From: DASWTL01 sp966250385 | GTDB taxonomy: Bacteria > Bacteroidota > Bacteroidia > Sphingobacteriales > Sphingobacteriaceae | DNA: 10,632 nucleotides | Assembly (NCBI GenBank): GCA_966250385.1 | Contig: CBINHC010000035.1 | Location: 1 to 10,632 of the forward strand | Direction of reading: 5' to 3' | Shown here: in pieces, positions 1 to 7,039 of the stretch | How the letters are laid out: each line of letters opens with the position of its first letter | Numbering within the stretch: the first letter of the stretch is position 1 | The notes under the pieces: generated by a model | What the model saw: only the letters and a program-made list of their open reading frames with translations | Told to the model about the DNA's origin: nothing | Databases searched by the model: none | Position numbers and translations under genes: made by a program

Positions 1-12
1 AAGCTTAATTAG

Positions 13-20
13 TACTTTTG
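13..20 (+). promoter_or_regulatory. Bacteroidota-type -7 promoter element for hemA
   Basis: The bases TACTTTTG match the Bacteroidota -7 consensus TAnnTTTG exactly and are followed by TATCG, as often seen downstream of that element. Transcription would begin a few bases later, giving hemA a short leader of about 20 nt. The matching -33 element (TTG-type) would lie before the window start, so only half of the promoter can be checked. Confidence 0.6.
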
Positions 21-44
21 TATCGTTAACTAGAAAACCTCGAG

Positions 45-1271
45 TTGAAACTTCTAAAAGTTATAGCATTTACCCATAAACACATCGACCTAAAGGATTT
101 AGGAAAATTTGTTATTTGTAACGAAAGTCTGAACGACCGCCTCCGAGCTATCCAGGCAAAGTTCAATATTCCCGAGATTTTCTATATTTCCACCTGTAAC
201 CGGGTGGAATTTGTTTTTTCCGGATCCGAGGATCTCACTCATGATTTCGTCCGGAAATTCATAGCCGCACTCAATTTCTGTATCCCGGAAGACCAGCTCG
301 ATACTTTCTGCGGACAGGTATCCGCCTATGAGGATATCGAAGCACTTAACCACCTGCTGAGAACCTCATGTTCGATGGAAAGTCTGGTGGTGGGCGAAAA
401 AGAGATTCTGGCGCAGGTGCGAAAGGCATACGAAACCTGCCGGGAGGCCGGCCTGACGGGCGATTACCTGCGGCTGGTCATGAACCGGGTGGTTAAAACT
501 GCAAAGGAAGTCTATACCTATACCAACATTTCCAAAAATCCGATCTCCGTCGTCTCTCTTGCTTACCGTAAACTTCGCGAACTGAACATGTGCTCCAACG
601 CACGGATTCTGATCGTCGGCGCCGGTGAGACGAACAATAACTTTTCGAAATACCTTCAGAAACATAAGTATTCCAACTTCTCCGTTTTTAACCGGACGTT
701 ATCCAAAGCGGCTGACCTGGCCCGGGAACTGAATGGTGAGGCCTTCACCCTCGGAGACCTGAAGAACTACAAACAGGGATTCGATGTGCTGATTACCTGC
801 ACCGGCGCTACTGAGCCGATCATTACACCGGAGATCTACCATTCGCTGCTGAACGGCGAAACCGAAAAGAAAACGATCGTCGATCTGGCTGTCCCCAATG
901 ACACTGCCCCGGAAATACTGGAGAACTATCCGGTCAATTTCATCGAGGTGCAGTCGCTGCAGGAAGTGGCGGCCCGGAATGTCAAAGAGCGTCATAATGA
1001 GCTTGTTAATGCAGAGAAGATCATTGCCCGCAATATTGAGGAATTCATGCCGATCCTGAAGCAGCGCCGTGTTGAACTGGCGATGCGGGAAGTTCCTGAG
1101 AAGATCAAGGAGATCCGGAGAACCGCACTGAATTCCGTTTTTGCCGAAGAAGTGCAGGGACTGGATGACGCTTCAAGGGAAGTGCTGGAAAAGGTGATGA
1201 ACTACATGGAGAAGAAATACATCACTGTCCCTATGGTGATGGCGAAAGACATCCTTTTGAAACACTCCTGA
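45..1271 (+). CDS. hemA: Glutamyl-tRNA reductase
   Basis: HemA reduces glutamyl-tRNA(Glu) with NADPH to glutamate-1-semialdehyde, the first committed step of the C5 tetrapyrrole pathway, in the cytosol. The 408-residue product is of normal family length. The N-terminal catalytic domain carries the STCNRVE motif with the nucleophilic cysteine at residue 51. The family signature around residues 108-126 (SCMESLVVGEKEILAQVRK) is intact. A Rossmann NADPH domain follows, with VGAGET at 191-196 and DLAVPND at 280-286, and then a helical dimerisation region (about 310-405). The start is TTG: an in-frame TAA lies at 27-29 and no ATG or GTG start lies between it and the conserved N-terminus, while homology demands all these residues. 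No Shine-Dalgarno is visible. It is the first gene of the unit, 34 nt before the hemC-hemD fusion. Family identity is secure. Confidence 0.97.
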   Translation: MKLLKVIAFTHKHIDLKDLGKFVICNESLNDRLRAIQAKFNIPEIFYISTCNRVEFVFSGSEDLTHDFVRKFIAALNFCIPEDQLDTFCGQVSAYEDIEALNHLLRTSCSMESLVVGEKEILAQVRKAYETCREAGLTGDYLRLVMNRVVKTAKEVYTYTNISKNPISVVSLAYRKLRELNMCSNARILIVGAGETNNNFSKYLQKHKYSNFSVFNRTLSKAADLARELNGEAFTLGDLKNYKQGFDVLITCTGATEPIITPEIYHSLLNGETEKKTIVDLAVPNDTAPEILENYPVNFIEVQSLQEVAARNVKERHNELVNAEKIIARNIEEFMPILKQRRVELAMREVPEKIKEIRRTALNSVFAEEVQGLDDASREVLEKVMNYMEKKYITVPMVMAKDILLKHS

Positions 1272-1305
1272 ACTCCTTAAACTATAATCCCAGTTATTTT
1301 ATATC

Positions 1306-2892
1306 GTGAACAGAAAATTAATTATCGGTACCCGTGGAAGTGATCTGGCCCTGTGGCAGGCGAATTTTGTTAAAGATCAGTTAGCCGGTATCGGCATTGA
1401 GGCAGAGCTGAAGATTATAAAAACCCAGGGAGACAGCATTCTGAATCTGCGTCTGGATAAACTGGAAGGAAAAGGATTTTTTACCAAAGAACTTGAAGAG
1501 GAATTGCTGGCCGGCCATATTGACCTGGCCGTCCATTCACATAAGGATCTGCCCACCAAGCATCCCGAGGGACTGACGATCGCAGCCGTATCTGAGCGGG
1601 AAGACCCGGCAGAGCTGCTGCTGATCCTGAAAGATTGCGCCGATGTCCGGCAGAAGCTCTCTGTCAAATTCGGCGGCATGGTAGGCACCTCATCCAATCG
1701 CCGGAAGGCGCAGCTGCTATCGGTTCGTCCCGACCTGGAGATCGAAGACCTCCGGGGAAATGTGCCGACCCGGATCCAGAAGCTGCGCGACGAGAATTAC
1801 GATGCGATCATGATCGCCAAAGCAGGGGTTTCCCGGCTGGGAATCGATCTGAGCGAATTCTATGTGGAAGAGATTGAGCCGACTGAGGTCGTGCCTGCTC
1901 CGGCCCAGGGCGTACTGGCGATTCAGATCCGCGAGAACGACAAGGAACTCTTCGAGGCCCTGCAGGATCTGCATCACCCGGAAATCGCCGAGAGCATCAG
2001 TATCGAGCGCCGGGTCCTGAATATTTTTGACGGCGGTTGCCACCTGCCGCTCGGCTGCTATTGCCGGAAAGACGGCAACGTCTTCCAGGTATGGACATCA
2101 AAGGCAGAGGATGCCGATGATTTTCCTGACCGGCTGTTTGTCCAGGCCGGTTCGTCGGCCGGCCTTGCAGAGAGGATCGCTGCAAAGTTTTCAAAGGACC
2201 GGAAGTTTCCTGCGAATGTTTTCATCACCCGCCATCTTCCTGAAGGCAGCTATCTCCGGAAGGCGCTGGAGAAACATCAGATCGGCATTGAAGACCGGTC
2301 CCTGATCAAGACATACCCGATCATCAATAAGCTGGATCCCTATATTTTCAAACAGGTTGACTGGATCTTTTTCAGCAGCAAGAATGCGATCGAATACTTT
2401 TTCGGACTGAACCCCGAGTTCAGGAAGAAAACGAAGTTTGCGGTGCTTGGCCGCGCTTCTGAGGATATGCTTCGCCGGTTCGGATACAAGCCGGATTTCA
2501 ACGGTGAGGGCGACGGCATTGATACTGCGGATATCGCGGAGAACTTCGCACGGCAGGCTGCAGGCCAGACGGTACTGTTCCCGGGTGCCAAAGGGTCACT
2601 CCGCACCGTACAGCATGCCCTTGGCGATGATTCGAAAGTTATTGACCTGCCCATTTATGAAACCGTGATCGAAGAATCCGTGGAACGCACATCGGCAGAG
2701 GTTCTGATTTTTACCAGCCCGTCCAACGTGGAAGCCTATTTTGCCGATAATTTACTGGAACCGGGGCAGCAGGTCATCTGCATCGGAAAATCTACCGGTA
2801 GTAAATTCGATGAGATGGGCGTCCGGTACACGCTCCCGTATTCTCCGGATGAGATCGGCCTGGCAGAGGCGGTTTTCGCGCTCGATTATTAG
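1306..2892 (+). CDS. hemCD: Fused hydroxymethylbilane synthase / uroporphyrinogen-III synthase (HemC-HemD)
   Basis: This 528-residue protein joins two consecutive haem enzymes. Residues 1 to about 295 are hydroxymethylbilane synthase: GTRGSDLALWQA (8-19), KTQGD (39-43), HSHKDLPT (77-84) with the catalytic Asp81, GTSSNRRKAQ (127-136), LRGNVPTR (149-156), and GGC (243-245) with Cys245 as the dipyrromethane cofactor attachment site. Residues from about 303 to 528 look like uroporphyrinogen-III synthase, a poorly conserved family, with typical blocks DWIFFSSKNAIEYF (352-365), FTSPSNVEAYF (469-479) and ICIGKSTG (491-498). The domains are joined without a stop, so the unstable linear hydroxymethylbilane could pass directly from one to the other. 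The start is GTG, with residues NRKLIIGTRGS immediately following, as expected. The HemC assignment is certain; the HemD assignment rests on position and these short motifs. Such fusions are known in other bacteria such as Leptospira. Confidence 0.93.
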   Translation: MNRKLIIGTRGSDLALWQANFVKDQLAGIGIEAELKIIKTQGDSILNLRLDKLEGKGFFTKELEEELLAGHIDLAVHSHKDLPTKHPEGLTIAAVSEREDPAELLLILKDCADVRQKLSVKFGGMVGTSSNRRKAQLLSVRPDLEIEDLRGNVPTRIQKLRDENYDAIMIAKAGVSRLGIDLSEFYVEEIEPTEVVPAPAQGVLAIQIRENDKELFEALQDLHHPEIAESISIERRVLNIFDGGCHLPLGCYCRKDGNVFQVWTSKAEDADDFPDRLFVQAGSSAGLAERIAAKFSKDRKFPANVFITRHLPEGSYLRKALEKHQIGIEDRSLIKTYPIINKLDPYIFKQVDWIFFSSKNAIEYFFGLNPEFRKKTKFAVLGRASEDMLRRFGYKPDFNGEGDGIDTADIAENFARQAAGQTVLFPGAKGSLRTVQHALGDDSKVIDLPIYETVIEESVERTSAEVLIFTSPSNVEAYFADNLLEPGQQVICIGKSTGSKFDEMGVRYTLPYSPDEIGLAEAVFALDY

Positions 2893-2936
2893 TGATAATT
2901 ACCAGTCCTGTTTTGCAGGATGTAAATAATAAAGTT

Positions 2937-3905
2937 ATGTTGATTCGACCCAGAAGATTAAGAAAGAATGCAGTGGTACGTGAGATGGTTGCAGAAACGC
3001 GGCTTTCGAAAGACATGTTCGTTTATCCGTACTTCGTGGTACCGGGTAAACAGGTGGTGCACGGCATCGACGCCATGCCGGGAATCAGTCACTTTTCAGC
3101 TGATACCCTGGTGAGAGACGTTGAAGCCTCCCTGAAGTTGGGCATCAACAAGGTGCTGCTTTTCGGGGTAGGTGAGGAGAAGACTGAAGATGCCAGTTCC
3201 GCGCACAGCGAGCATTCGGTGGTTGCCGGTGCAGTTCGGGCCCTAAAATCCCAATTCGGAGATGATCTGTACGTGATTACAGATGTATGCACCTGTGCCT
3301 ATACCACCCATGGCCATTGCGGTATCATACATGATGACTACGTGCACAACGATGAGACCGTCGAGGTACTGGCCCGGATGGCGCTGACCCATGCACAGGC
3401 CGGGGCCGATATGGTGGCTCCTTCCGACATGATGGACGGCAGGATCGTAGCCATGCGCGAAAAACTGGATGCGAACCACTTTGAAAACACAGCGATCATG
3501 AGCTATAGTGTGAAGTTTGCATCGGCTTACTATGGTCCGTTCCGCGAGGCTGCAGATTCGGCTCCGAGCAAGGGCGACCGCAAAGCGTACCAGATGGATT
3601 TCCGGAATCCAAACGAAACGCTGCGCGAAGCGTTCCTCGATGAAGAGGAAGGTGCAGATATCCTGATGGTTAAGCCGGCTCTTGCTTACCTGGACGTTAT
3701 CCAATCGGTGCGGCAGCAGACTAATCTCCCGGTAGCCTGTTACAATGTGTCCGGGGAGTATTCCATGGTCAAGGCCGCTGCAAAAGCGGGTTGGATCGAT
3801 GAACAGAAAGTCACCATGGAGAATATGTACGCCTTTGCGCGTGCAGGGGCGAACATTATTATCACCTACCATATCCGTGAGATCCTTGAAAAAGAGTGGA
3901 TGTAG
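2937..3905 (+). CDS. hemB: Porphobilinogen synthase (delta-aminolevulinic acid dehydratase)
   Basis: HemB condenses two 5-aminolevulinate molecules to porphobilinogen in the cytosol. The chosen ATG gives 322 residues starting MLIRPRRLRKN, the usual family N-terminus. An in-frame GTG at 2892 would overlap the preceding stop codon and add 15 unconserved residues, so it is less likely. The zinc-binding cysteine cluster is complete (DVCTCAYTTHGHCG: Cys118, Cys120, Cys128), which marks the zinc-dependent class. The two active-site lysines are Lys193 (in SYSVKFASAYYGPFR) and Lys246 (in ILMVKPALAYLD), the latter forming the Schiff base. It follows the hemC-hemD fusion after 44 nt and is the last gene before a long hairpin, so it probably ends the first transcription unit. 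Confidence 0.97.
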   Translation: MLIRPRRLRKNAVVREMVAETRLSKDMFVYPYFVVPGKQVVHGIDAMPGISHFSADTLVRDVEASLKLGINKVLLFGVGEEKTEDASSAHSEHSVVAGAVRALKSQFGDDLYVITDVCTCAYTTHGHCGIIHDDYVHNDETVEVLARMALTHAQAGADMVAPSDMMDGRIVAMREKLDANHFENTAIMSYSVKFASAYYGPFREAADSAPSKGDRKAYQMDFRNPNETLREAFLDEEEGADILMVKPALAYLDVIQSVRQQTNLPVACYNVSGEYSMVKAAAKAGWIDEQKVTMENMYAFARAGANIIITYHIREILEKEWM

Positions 3906-3951
3906 GAAACTAACAGGCATTAATGTCGGGTCATACCTGCGATGCCGTTCA

Positions 3952-3988
3952 TGAAAGTCAAAGATTGCGCTGCAGTTTTTGACTTTTG
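3952..3988 (+). terminator. Long hairpin after hemB, probable transcription terminator
   Basis: Bases 3954-3968 pair with 3972-3986 to give a 15-bp stem including two G-U wobbles, with a three-base loop (GCT). The outer nine base pairs are perfect (AAAGTCAAA / TTTGACTTT). Two more wobble pairs extend it to 3952 and 3988. The T tract forms the 3' arm and the following bases (GGCTTTG) make only a weak tail, so it is not a textbook intrinsic terminator. Its place between two coding blocks, 46 nt after the hemB stop, supports a terminator or a transcript-stabilising 3' end. Confidence 0.55.
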
Positions 3989-4059
3989 GCTTTGAATGAA
4001 GATCAAGAACACAGGAATTAACGTAACTCATCCGGTCACAGCCGTCATAAGCCGCACCG

Positions 4060-4067
4060 GACCTTTG
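4060..4067 (+). promoter_or_regulatory. Candidate -7 element upstream of hemL
   Basis: GACCTTTG matches the TAnnTTTG consensus except for its first base. No clear TTG-type -33 element lies about 20 nt upstream. If used, transcription would start only about 4-8 nt before the hemL ATG, giving an almost leaderless message. Support comes mainly from its position after the hairpin and just ahead of the second gene block. Confidence 0.33.
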
Positions 4068-4077
4068 TAATAAAATT

Positions 4078-5466
4078 ATGCTAGAGTCATTAAAAAAGAT
4101 GTTTTCCGGGTCGGAGGGAGATCTTCCCGTAAACACTTCGGGCAAGCCCGACATTTCCCGTGAGCGGTCAGGGGAGCTGTACGAGAAGGCCAAAACTTAT
4201 TTCCCCGGCGGCGTCAATTCCCCGGTGCGGGCTTTCCGGTCGGTCTATGGAACCCCGTTATTTATCGAAAAAGGTGACGGTTGCTTCCTGTGGGACGCGG
4301 ACGGAAACCAGTTTATTGACTTTTGCTGCTCCTGGGGACCGCTGATCCTGGGACACAACAACCCCCGTATTCGTGAAAAAGTGACCGAAACCATTCAGAA
4401 AGGAATGAGCTTCGGCGCTCCGACGGCACTTGAAAACGAGCTGGCCGACCTGATTACCCGGAATAACCGCTATGTGGAAAAGATCCGGTTCGTGAGTTCC
4501 GGCACGGAAGCTGTCATGTCGGCGATCCGGCTGGCCCGCGGATACACCAAACGGGATAAGATCCTGAAATTTGAAGGATGCTATCATGGTCATGTTGATT
4601 CGCTGCTGGTTAAGGCGGGATCCGGACTGGTCACCTTTGGCGAAACGTCTTCAGCCGGTGTTCCGGCTTCCTTTGCCGCGGAAACTATCGTGGTTTCCCT
4701 GAACGACCGGCTCGCGGTAGAGAAGGCGTTCGAAGAATTTAAGGACCGGATCGCGGCGGTCATTATCGAAGGCATCCCGGCCAATAACGGGTTATTGATC
4801 CAAACTAAGGAGTATATCCAGTTTCTGCGCCAGATCTGTACCGATAACAAGACCCTGCTGATCTTTGATGAAGTGATCACCGGTTTCAGGCTGGGCTTTG
4901 AAGGTGCTGCCGAATATTACGGAATCCAGCCCGATCTGGTTACCTATGGCAAGATCATCGGTGGCGGAATGCCGGTGGGCGCCTATGGCGGTCCTGCAGA
5001 GATCATGCAGCATATTTCTCCGGAAGGGAACGTGTACCAGGCCGGTACATTATCCGGCAACCCGGTAGCCATGGCGGCGGGAATCGCCCAGCTGACTGAA
5101 CTGCTGCGGTCCGGGTTTTATAAGGACCTGAACAATAAGACGCAGGAATTTGCGGGCTCCATCCAGCGGTTTGCCTCTGCAAGAAACTATAAACTTAAGG
5201 TGTTCTCCGCAGGATCCATTTTCTGGTTTGCCTTTACCGACCAGGAGGAGATCCGGAAAGCGGAAGATATCGACCCCGCAGGAATGGAAAAATTCAAAAT
5301 CTTCCACCGGGAATTGCTGAACCGGGGAATTTATCTCGGTCCTTCCGGCTACGAGGTAGGGTTTGTTTCTGCCGCACATTCGAAGATCGAGCTGGAGAAG
5401 GCCAAGCGGGCCATCTTTGAAAGCCTCGACCTGGTATTCAATCCCAGGAATACGAAAGGAGAGTAA
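4078..5466 (+). CDS. hemL: Glutamate-1-semialdehyde 2,1-aminomutase
   Basis: HemL is a PLP enzyme that isomerises glutamate-1-semialdehyde, the HemA product, to 5-aminolevulinate. The fold-type I aminotransferase signatures are complete: FPGGVNSPVRAF (42-53), SSGTEAVMSAIRLARG (140-155), FEGCYHGHVD (165-174), LLIFDEVITGFR (260-271) with the PLP-contacting Asp264, YGKIIGGGMPVGAYGG (290-305) with the Schiff-base Lys292, and AGTLSGNPVAMAAG (322-335). The 462-residue length is about 30 more than usual: conserved sequence begins near residue 29, and residues 1-28 are a charged, Ser/Gly-containing extension of unknown role. ATG 4099 is an alternative start that would trim seven residues. The segment usually read as EPxxGNxG is EGIPANNG here (231-238). 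It opens the second block, and its stop lies 3 nt before the histidine kinase. Confidence 0.96.
   Translation: MLESLKKMFSGSEGDLPVNTSGKPDISRERSGELYEKAKTYFPGGVNSPVRAFRSVYGTPLFIEKGDGCFLWDADGNQFIDFCCSWGPLILGHNNPRIREKVTETIQKGMSFGAPTALENELADLITRNNRYVEKIRFVSSGTEAVMSAIRLARGYTKRDKILKFEGCYHGHVDSLLVKAGSGLVTFGETSSAGVPASFAAETIVVSLNDRLAVEKAFEEFKDRIAAVIIEGIPANNGLLIQTKEYIQFLRQICTDNKTLLIFDEVITGFRLGFEGAAEYYGIQPDLVTYGKIIGGGMPVGAYGGPAEIMQHISPEGNVYQAGTLSGNPVAMAAGIAQLTELLRSGFYKDLNNKTQEFAGSIQRFASARNYKLKVFSAGSIFWFAFTDQEEIRKAEDIDPAGMEKFKIFHRELLNRGIYLGPSGYEVGFVSAAHSKIELEKAKRAIFESLDLVFNPRNTKGE
5456..5461 (+). promoter_or_regulatory. Shine-Dalgarno sequence of the histidine kinase gene
   Basis: AAGGAG lies inside the last codons of hemL, 8 nt before the ATG at 5470. 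It is a near-ideal ribosome binding site, which stands out because most genes in this window have none. It fixes the kinase start and suggests tight coupling to the end of hemL translation. Confidence 0.6.
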
Positions 5467-5469
5467 GTC

Positions 5470-6345
5470 ATGAAAAAGCCGCTGATCATATTATACTGTC
5501 TGACCATCTATGCGGTCGTTGAACTGATCTGGTGGGGAATTCTGATCATCGATGCGGCACCGCACAAGAAAGGAATGATCCTGGGGGAAGGCGCCGTATT
5601 CCTTTTCCTGTTCTTCGTCGGAGCCTATCACCTGGATAGGGCCATCCGGAAAGAGCAAAAGCTGAAATCGCTCCAGAAGAACTTCCAGTTATCTGTAACG
5701 CATGAGCTGAAATCACCCCTTGCTTCGATCAAGTTATACCTGGAGACCATTCTTAAACGCGATCTCAACAAGGAACAGCAGGTCACTTTCCTCAGAAATT
5801 CGCTGAAGGATATTGAACGCCTGGACGATCTCGTCGAAAATATGCTCCTGGCCACCAAGATTGAGAACCATACCTACTCGTTCCCGAAGGAGGAGTTCAA
5901 TCTGTCTGCCCTGGTCGAAAAGATTGCGGACCGGTTGCAGGTACATACATGCAGTACGCAGACCCTTAAGCTTACCGTCGCCCCCGACATCTTTATCAAT
6001 GCGGACCGGTTCGCCCTGACATCCGTCATCACGAACCTAATCGAAAATGCCGTGAAGTATTCGCCTCCCTGCGAGGATGTAGAAGTACGGCTGGAGAAAA
6101 AGGGAAATCATGTCTGTTTTTCCGTGGCGGATAAGGGAATTGGTATTGCGGATGAAGAAAAATCCCGCATCTTTGAGAAGTTTTACCGGGTGGGTAGCGA
6201 GGACACCCGTAAAACTAAGGGAACCGGTTTAGGGTTATTTATTGTGAAACAGGTGCTGGAGAACCACAACGCATCCATCAAGGTAAAAAATAATCATCCT
6301 GCAGGAAGTATTTTTGAAGTAACATTTAATCACTATGCAAGCTAA
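5470..6345 (+). CDS. Membrane sensor histidine kinase without a distinct sensor domain
   Basis: This is a 291-residue two-component kinase of the inner membrane. Two hydrophobic segments (about 4-27 and 37-54) are separated by only about ten residues, so almost nothing is exposed to the periplasm and no PAS, GAF or HAMP domain is evident. The DHp domain (about 68-135) has the phosphoacceptor His78 in SVTHELKSPLASIK. The HATPase domain has the N box (NLIENAVKYS, 189-198), G1 (DKGIGIAD, 221-228), F box (FEKFYR, 235-240) and G2 (GTGLGLFIV, 251-259), so it should be catalytically competent. It overlaps the response regulator gene by 11 nt, which makes them a cognate pair. Short-loop kinases often sense membrane events or partner proteins. 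The signal is unknown; the haem setting makes haem, porphyrin or redox state possible, by inference only. Confidence 0.93.
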   Translation: MKKPLIILYCLTIYAVVELIWWGILIIDAAPHKKGMILGEGAVFLFLFFVGAYHLDRAIRKEQKLKSLQKNFQLSVTHELKSPLASIKLYLETILKRDLNKEQQVTFLRNSLKDIERLDDLVENMLLATKIENHTYSFPKEEFNLSALVEKIADRLQVHTCSTQTLKLTVAPDIFINADRFALTSVITNLIENAVKYSPPCEDVEVRLEKKGNHVCFSVADKGIGIADEEKSRIFEKFYRVGSEDTRKTKGTGLGLFIVKQVLENHNASIKVKNNHPAGSIFEVTFNHYAS

Positions 6346-7039
6346 ACAGCGTATTTTACTGGTAGAGGACGAAGAGCACCTGCTCGAAGCCATCAAACTG
6401 AACCTCGAACTGGAAGGTTATAAGGTTACAACCGCCTCTGACGGTAAAAAGGCGCTGCGCATTTTCAAGGAAGAACGCTTCAACCTGATCATCCTGGATG
6501 TCATGCTGCCGGAAATCGACGGTTTCCAGGTGGCTGAGACCATCCGCCTGGAGAACAGCGAGGTTCCCATCATGTTCCTGACGGCCAAGAATACCAGCGA
6601 GGACAAGGTGACCGGCCTGAAAAAAGGGGCGGACGACTACCTGGTTAAGCCGTTCAACCTGGAAGAGCTGATCCTTCGGGTCGGCATCCTGGTGAAGCGG
6701 AGCCTGAAGGGCGATGACCTGAAGGAACTGAACTCCTACCGCATCGGCGACAAGACGATTTACTTCAACTCCTTTGAAGTAAAACATGACGACGGTACGA
6801 TCACCCCGCTGACCAAGAAGGAAACCATGTTGCTGAAGCTGCTCATCGAGCGCCGCAACGAAGCTGTCTCCCGCGAACAGATCCTTGAAACGGTATGGAA
6901 CTACGATGTATATCCATCCACCCGCACCATTGACAATTTTATTCTGACGTTCCGGAAGTATTTTGAGCCGGATCAGAAAAACCCCGTTTACTTTCACTCC
7001 ATACGAGGGGTGGGATACAAATTCACTGACAACCATTAA
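6335..7039 (+). CDS. OmpR/PhoB-family DNA-binding response regulator
   Basis: This is a 234-residue cytosolic transcription factor and the partner of the upstream kinase. The receiver domain (about 5-122) has the acidic pair Glu11/Asp12, the phosphoacceptor Asp55 (LIILDVMLPEIDGF), Thr83 (FLTAK) and Lys105 (LVKPFN), all expected for an active receiver. The C-terminal winged helix (about 135-232) shows RTIDNFILTFRKYF as the recognition-helix region and IRGVGYKF at the wing, typical of OmpR/PhoB. The ATG lies in the last codons of the kinase gene (11-nt overlap), and the stop overlaps the next ATG as TAATG. Its regulon cannot be read from the sequence; autoregulation of the haem operon is a reasonable but untested idea. 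No obvious direct-repeat binding site was found in the intergenic regions. Confidence 0.95.
   Translation: MQAKQRILLVEDEEHLLEAIKLNLELEGYKVTTASDGKKALRIFKEERFNLIILDVMLPEIDGFQVAETIRLENSEVPIMFLTAKNTSEDKVTGLKKGADDYLVKPFNLEELILRVGILVKRSLKGDDLKELNSYRIGDKTIYFNSFEVKHDDGTITPLTKKETMLLKLLIERRNEAVSREQILETVWNYDVYPSTRTIDNFILTFRKYFEPDQKNPVYFHSIRGVGYKFTDNH

Noticed and set aside
1..6. HindIII recognition sequence exactly at the window start
   Set aside because: It could reflect how a clone or window was cut or be chance; it carries no biological meaning by itself.
2906..2920. Small hairpin TCCTG-TTTTG-CAGGA in the hemCD-hemB gap
   Set aside because: Only five base pairs with no T tract; likely by chance, and too weak to call a terminator.
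2892..2936. In-frame GTG at 2892 as an upstream hemB start
   Set aside because: It adds 15 residues with no match to the HemB N-terminus, whereas ATG 2937 gives the usual MLIRPRRLRKN beginning.
3243..4193. Long open frame (316 codons) on the - strand across hemB and the hemB-hemL gap
   Set aside because: It is antisense to an unmistakable hemB, its translation shows no family pattern, and it arises from codon composition of the + strand gene.
6356..7036. 226-codon open frame on the - strand over the response regulator gene
   Set aside because: It lies exactly opposite a conserved OmpR-type regulator and has no recognisable domain, so it is treated as a composition artefact.
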